Source of the DNA: Phycisphaerae bacterium
GTDB taxonomy: Bacteria; Planctomycetota; Phycisphaerae; Phycisphaerales; UBA1924
Reading direction: 5' to 3'
Length of the DNA: 64,000 nucleotides
Assembly (NCBI GenBank): GCA_022180725.1
Contig: BQMO01000008.1
Coordinates: 40,463-104,462 of the forward strand
In this document: in pieces, positions 63,848 through 64,000 of the stretch
Position numbering within the stretch: the stretch's first letter is position 1
How the letters are laid out: every line of letters begins with the position of its first letter
The notes under the pieces: model-generated
What the model saw: only the letters and a program-made list of their open reading frames with translations
Databases searched by the model: none
Told to the model about the DNA's origin: nothing
Position numbers and translations under genes: made by a program

Positions 63848-64000
63848 TCGAAGAGTGCGCAGTACATCTATGTCCGTGCCTCCCCATGCTACCCCTTGAC
63901 ACGGGGGGGGGGGGGGGGGGGATTTGTGTCGGTTGGGGTACCCCCGGCACGAGGGGGCGCTGCGGATGTGGGGGGGTTCCGGGTGGATCCCTTTTGGGGG
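63848..64000. other. Post-pnp sequence ending in a poly-G tract, probably low-quality contig end
   Basis: After the pnp stop, ACCCC-TTGACAC-GGGGG (about 63891-63907) could start a terminator hairpin. The G run continues for 19 bases (63903-63921) and the last 80 bases contain further long G runs and little else. This pattern is more like read-end artefact than genome. No gene is called here. Confidence 0.6.

Overview
The window is a GC-rich (about two thirds G+C by eye), densely coded bacterial segment with 57 protein genes, short intergenic spaces, no tRNA, rRNA or CRISPR array, and no insertion sequence or prophage. A secreted protein ending in two dockerin-like calcium loops of the planctomycete GC-type, a CxxC-GY…CPECG zinc ribbon typical of Planctomycetota, two GroEL paralogues, and a mur/ddl/ftsQ block without ftsA or ftsZ together suggest a member of Planctomycetota, most likely class Phycisphaerae. 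This placement is an inference from family content; no 16S gene is present.

Layout. 1-10.8 kb: 3' end of hrpA, a secreted alpha-L-fucosidase with a GNAT acetyltransferase, an LTxxQ-repeat exported protein, a CPA2 antiporter, hutH with an EEP-family phosphohydrolase, an orphan DNA methyltransferase, an NrnA-like DHH phosphoesterase and ribF. 11-18.4 kb: a chaperone island on the + strand (groEL1, a 73-aa unknown protein, dedA, groES, groEL2, dnaJ, grpE, fmdB-like, acpS), with inverted repeats in most of its spacers. 18.4-26 kb: two exported or lipid-anchored proteins, an acyl-CoA ligase, a glucan phosphorylase, and a large dockerin-bearing secreted protein. 26-30.5 kb: murC-murB-ddl-ftsQ-like on the - strand. 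30.5-48.4 kb: M28 peptidase, prpB-hutU, YbjQ, zinc-ribbon membrane protein, metallophosphoesterase, a DPM1-like/TMTC-like glycosyltransferase pair, MBL hydrolase, hotdog protein, membrane protein, citrate synthase, BtpA-like protein, and a carbohydrate-active pair (GH127 enzyme and beta-helix protein). 48.5-64 kb: a PutA-type bifunctional enzyme, two divergent lipoproteins (one a serine protease), two tandem TerC-family proteins, ogt-cutC, class III FBPase, a tail-anchored protein, queG, rpsO and pnp.

Metabolically the genes suit an aerobic heterotroph using amino acids (histidine to urocanate onward, proline to glutamate), fatty acids and deoxy/pentose-containing polysaccharides (fucosidase, arabinofuranosidase-type GH127, beta-helix protein), with gluconeogenic FBPase and glycogen turnover.

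The most notable signals are regulatory: (i) at least eleven genes lack a Shine-Dalgarno sequence and instead have a TAnnnT box ending 5-8 nt before the start codon, suggesting leaderless transcription; (ii) the pnp leader folds on paper into a branched structure whose closing helix covers the ribosome binding site; (iii) inverted repeats sit at promoters of groEL1, citrate synthase and ogt. The final 100 bases, including a run of 19 G, look like a low-quality contig end.
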